Positions 6,359-7,790 of a stretch of DNA of 7,790 bases are shown here, piece after piece. Each line of letters starts with the position of its first letter. Within the stretch, counting starts at the first letter, position 1. The notes beneath the pieces are model-generated. The model worked only from the letters and a program-made list of their open reading frames with translations, had not been told where the DNA came from and made no database searches. The stretch spans positions 1 to 7,790 of the forward strand of contig DATFUZ010000089.1 of the NCBI GenBank assembly GCA_035260545.1, read 5' to 3'. The translations under genes were made by a program, and so were the position numbers. The DNA comes from DATDDB01 sp035260545 (GTDB taxonomy: Bacteria > Pseudomonadota > Gammaproteobacteria > Burkholderiales > Gallionellaceae).

Positions 6359-7272
6359 GGTGCGCCCTCCGCGAACCAGCGCGCGTAGTCGCGCAGGCCA
6401 TCCCGCAGGTCCACCCGGGGGCGCCACCCCCAGGCGTGGATGCGGCCAGTGTCAGCCTGAAGGTGGAGCGGGTCACCTTCGCGCACCACGCCGCTGAACG
6501 CCGGCGAACCACCGCGCCCCAGGGCGCGGTACAGTTCGTCGAGCACCTCGCGCACCGTCACCTGAACGCCCGTACCACCGTTGACAACCGGACAGGTGTC
6601 ATCTGCATGCTCGGTAGCGAGCAACAGCAACTTCGCCGCATCCTCCACGTGAATCCAGTCGCGCGTTTCGTTGCCCGTTCCGGAAAAAACGTGCATGTCT
6701 TGCGAAGCCTTATGACAAGCGTCCCACAGCAATTGCTTGCGCAAGCCCGTGCCATAAACCGAAAACAGGCGCACCACGCTCACCCGCACGCCAAAGTTGC
6801 TCGCGTAGTCGTCACACAGCCATTCCGCCACCAGCTTATGCACACCATAGGGCGAGACCGGCTGGCATGGGGTCTGTTCCGACAGGGGCATCCGCGCCGC
6901 ATTGCCATACACGCTGGCGCTGGAGGGAAGCGCGACGCGTGCCCGTGGCACGGACAGCCTGACAAATTCCAGCACGGCCGCCGTGGTATCGACGGTTCGC
7001 TGAAAATCCTGGTAGGGACTGGAAATCGAAAAGCCCACTGAACCGCTCCCCGCACAGTGAATCACGGCGTCTGGCTTGCCGCCATACGTCAGGAGCGACT
7101 CCAGCGTAATGTCGGCCGCGTGCCACTCCGACAGGCCCCATTGCCGCCACTCGGCGCGCGCCCAAGAGCCGTGGCCCAGCCCGGTGACAGTGCAGCCCGC
7201 GGCAGCACAAGCCCTCGCCACATGCCGGCCGATGAAACCATGGGCGCCCGTGATCAGTACACGCTCGGCCAT
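6355..7272 (-). CDS. NAD-dependent epimerase/dehydratase family protein (SDR)
   Basis: A 305-residue extended SDR acting on a nucleotide sugar. It has TGAHGFIG (8-15) for NAD(P), VIHCAGSGSVGFS (70-82), the catalytic segment LPSSASVYGN (115-124) with SPYGVHK (140-146), LFSVYGTG (169-176), RDWIHVEDAAKLL (204-216) and VVNGGTG (229-235). These match UDP-glucose 4-epimerase-like, GDP-4-keto-6-deoxymannose reductase-like and dTDP-sugar enzymes about equally. Two starts are possible: ATG at 7272, forming TGATG with the methyltransferase stop, or GTG at 7275, forming GTGA. The ATG is preferred because GGA lies 7 bases before it and the Rossmann strand begins at once. The gene is followed by a glycosyltransferase with a four-base overlap, so the two are probably made together, perhaps with the epimerase product as donor for the transferase. 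That link is inference. Confidence 0.92.
   Translation of the reverse strand: MAERVLITGAHGFIGRHVARACAAAGCTVTGLGHGSWARAEWRQWGLSEWHAADITLESLLTYGGKPDAVIHCAGSGSVGFSISSPYQDFQRTVDTTAAVLEFVRLSVPRARVALPSSASVYGNAARMPLSEQTPCQPVSPYGVHKLVAEWLCDDYASNFGVRVSVVRLFSVYGTGLRKQLLWDACHKASQDMHVFSGTGNETRDWIHVEDAAKLLLLATEHADDTCPVVNGGTGVQVTVREVLDELYRALGRGGSPAFSGVVREGDPLHLQADTGRIHAWGWRPRVDLRDGLRDYARWFAEGAP
6366..6370 (-). promoter_or_regulatory. Strong ribosome binding site for the GTG start at 6358
   Basis: GGAGG on the minus strand with a 7-base spacer to GTG, inside the last codons of the upstream epimerase. It is the best Shine-Dalgarno match in the window and decides in favour of the non-ATG start. Confidence 0.75.
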
Positions 7273-7790
7273 CACGCTTTCCGCCCGACAAATGTATAAA
7301 GACGGCCGGGTGCCCGGCTCAGGCGCCCGATCCAGTCCAACGCCCAGTCCGGAATGAAGGCGGCCGGCAACCGCAGCCGCCTGGCAATGGCGCGCCTGAT
7401 GCCTGATCGGGTCTGGGGGAACAGATTGATGTCCGATTGCATGGGGTTAAGCACCGCAGTCAATTCCAGGCCGGCGGATTCCAGGGCAGTTATGTATTCG
7501 GCCGCCCGGTAAGCATTTTCGCCGCCATATAACTGATGCAGCGGGTGGGCTGCCTGGAATTTGGCCAGTTCTTCCGGCCGTGAGATGACGTGTTCCCGGG
7601 TTGCCACCAGCACCCCCCCTTTCTTGAGCACGCGCACCGCCTCCCGGCACAGCTGCGCAAGGTCGCGCGCGTGGTGCAACACCTGGCGGGCATGAACCAG
7701 GTCGAATGTCTCGTCTTCGAACGGCAGGTATTCCCCCCAGTTCTCCTCCACCCTGATCTGCAAGTTGGCCTCGCTGGCCAGGGCACGTAT
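7272..7790 (-). CDS. Class I SAM-dependent methyltransferase (N-terminus off right edge)
   Basis: The C-terminal 172 residues of a methyltransferase; the frame is open through the right edge, so the start and the glycine-rich SAM motif I lie outside. In the visible part LPFEDETFDLVHARQVLHH is motif II of the Methyltransf_11 type (about residues 23-41), with the typical acidic/aromatic strand followed by a helix, and VRVLKKGGVLVATREH is motif III (about 53-68), the strand and loop after the conserved KxGG. Further on is HPLHQLYGGENAY (about 82-94), a segment I associate with uncharacterised methyltransferases of polysaccharide clusters, from memory. A TTG at 7763 could be taken for a start, but it falls after motif I should have occurred and is not used. 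The stop overlaps the next gene (TGATG). A role in O-methylation of a sugar, or in capping the chain end, is inferred from context; the substrate is unknown. Confidence 0.88.
   Translation of the reverse strand: MRALASEANLQIRVEENWGEYLPFEDETFDLVHARQVLHHARDLAQLCREAVRVLKKGGVLVATREHVISRPEELAKFQAAHPLHQLYGGENAYRAAEYITALESAGLELTAVLNPMQSDINLFPQTRSGIRRAIARRLRLPAAFIPDWALDWIGRLSRAPGRLYTFVGRKA

Noticed and set aside
1..7790. An ops/JUMPstart antitermination element, CRISPR repeats, IS ends or tRNA genes.
   Set aside because: Reading both strands by eye I found no ops-like sequence, no spaced direct repeats, no transposase motifs and no tRNA-like cloverleaf; all space is taken by genes or gaps of 46 bases or less.

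Overview
The window is a compact run of eight genes, all read from the minus strand (right to left). Every one is a typical surface-polysaccharide enzyme: O-antigen, capsule or exopolysaccharide. The DNA is GC-rich. Start and stop spacing is tight (overlaps, or gaps of 6 to 46 bases), and some starts are GTG behind clear Shine-Dalgarno sequences. This fits a GC-rich Gram-negative proteobacterium, perhaps a betaproteobacterium. The taxon is inferred from style, not from any marker gene.

In transcription order: a class I SAM-dependent methyltransferase whose N-terminus lies off the right edge (7272-7790); an NAD-dependent sugar epimerase/dehydratase (6355-7272); a GT4/GT1-type glycosyltransferase (5195-6358); a short GT2 glycosyltransferase (4441-5157); a second NAD-dependent epimerase/dehydratase (3443-4408); a phosphomannomutase/phosphoglucomutase of the ManB/AlgC family (2054-3436); a GT4 glycosyltransferase (895-2034); and a third, WbpV-like NAD-dependent epimerase/reductase whose C-terminus lies off the left edge (1-848). 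No gap exceeds 46 bases, so there is no room for a separate transcription unit, and I see no terminator, promoter, RNA gene, mobile element, repeat array or CRISPR.

Together the genes look like the middle-to-distal part of one operon that makes and assembles a heteropolysaccharide repeat unit. The mutase supplies hexose-1-phosphate for nucleotide sugars. The three epimerase/reductases tailor nucleotide sugars. Three glycosyltransferases add sugars to a lipid-linked repeat unit on the cytoplasmic side of the inner membrane. The methyltransferase probably modifies a sugar or the chain end. The left end (GT4 followed by a WbpV-like reductase) resembles the usual lead-in to an initiating sugar-phosphate transferase, which would lie just beyond position 1.

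I do not see an undescribed system. The observations most worth a second look are an apparent drop in GC content to the right of about 5.16 kb, suggesting a mosaic cluster, and the inferred initiation module at the left edge.
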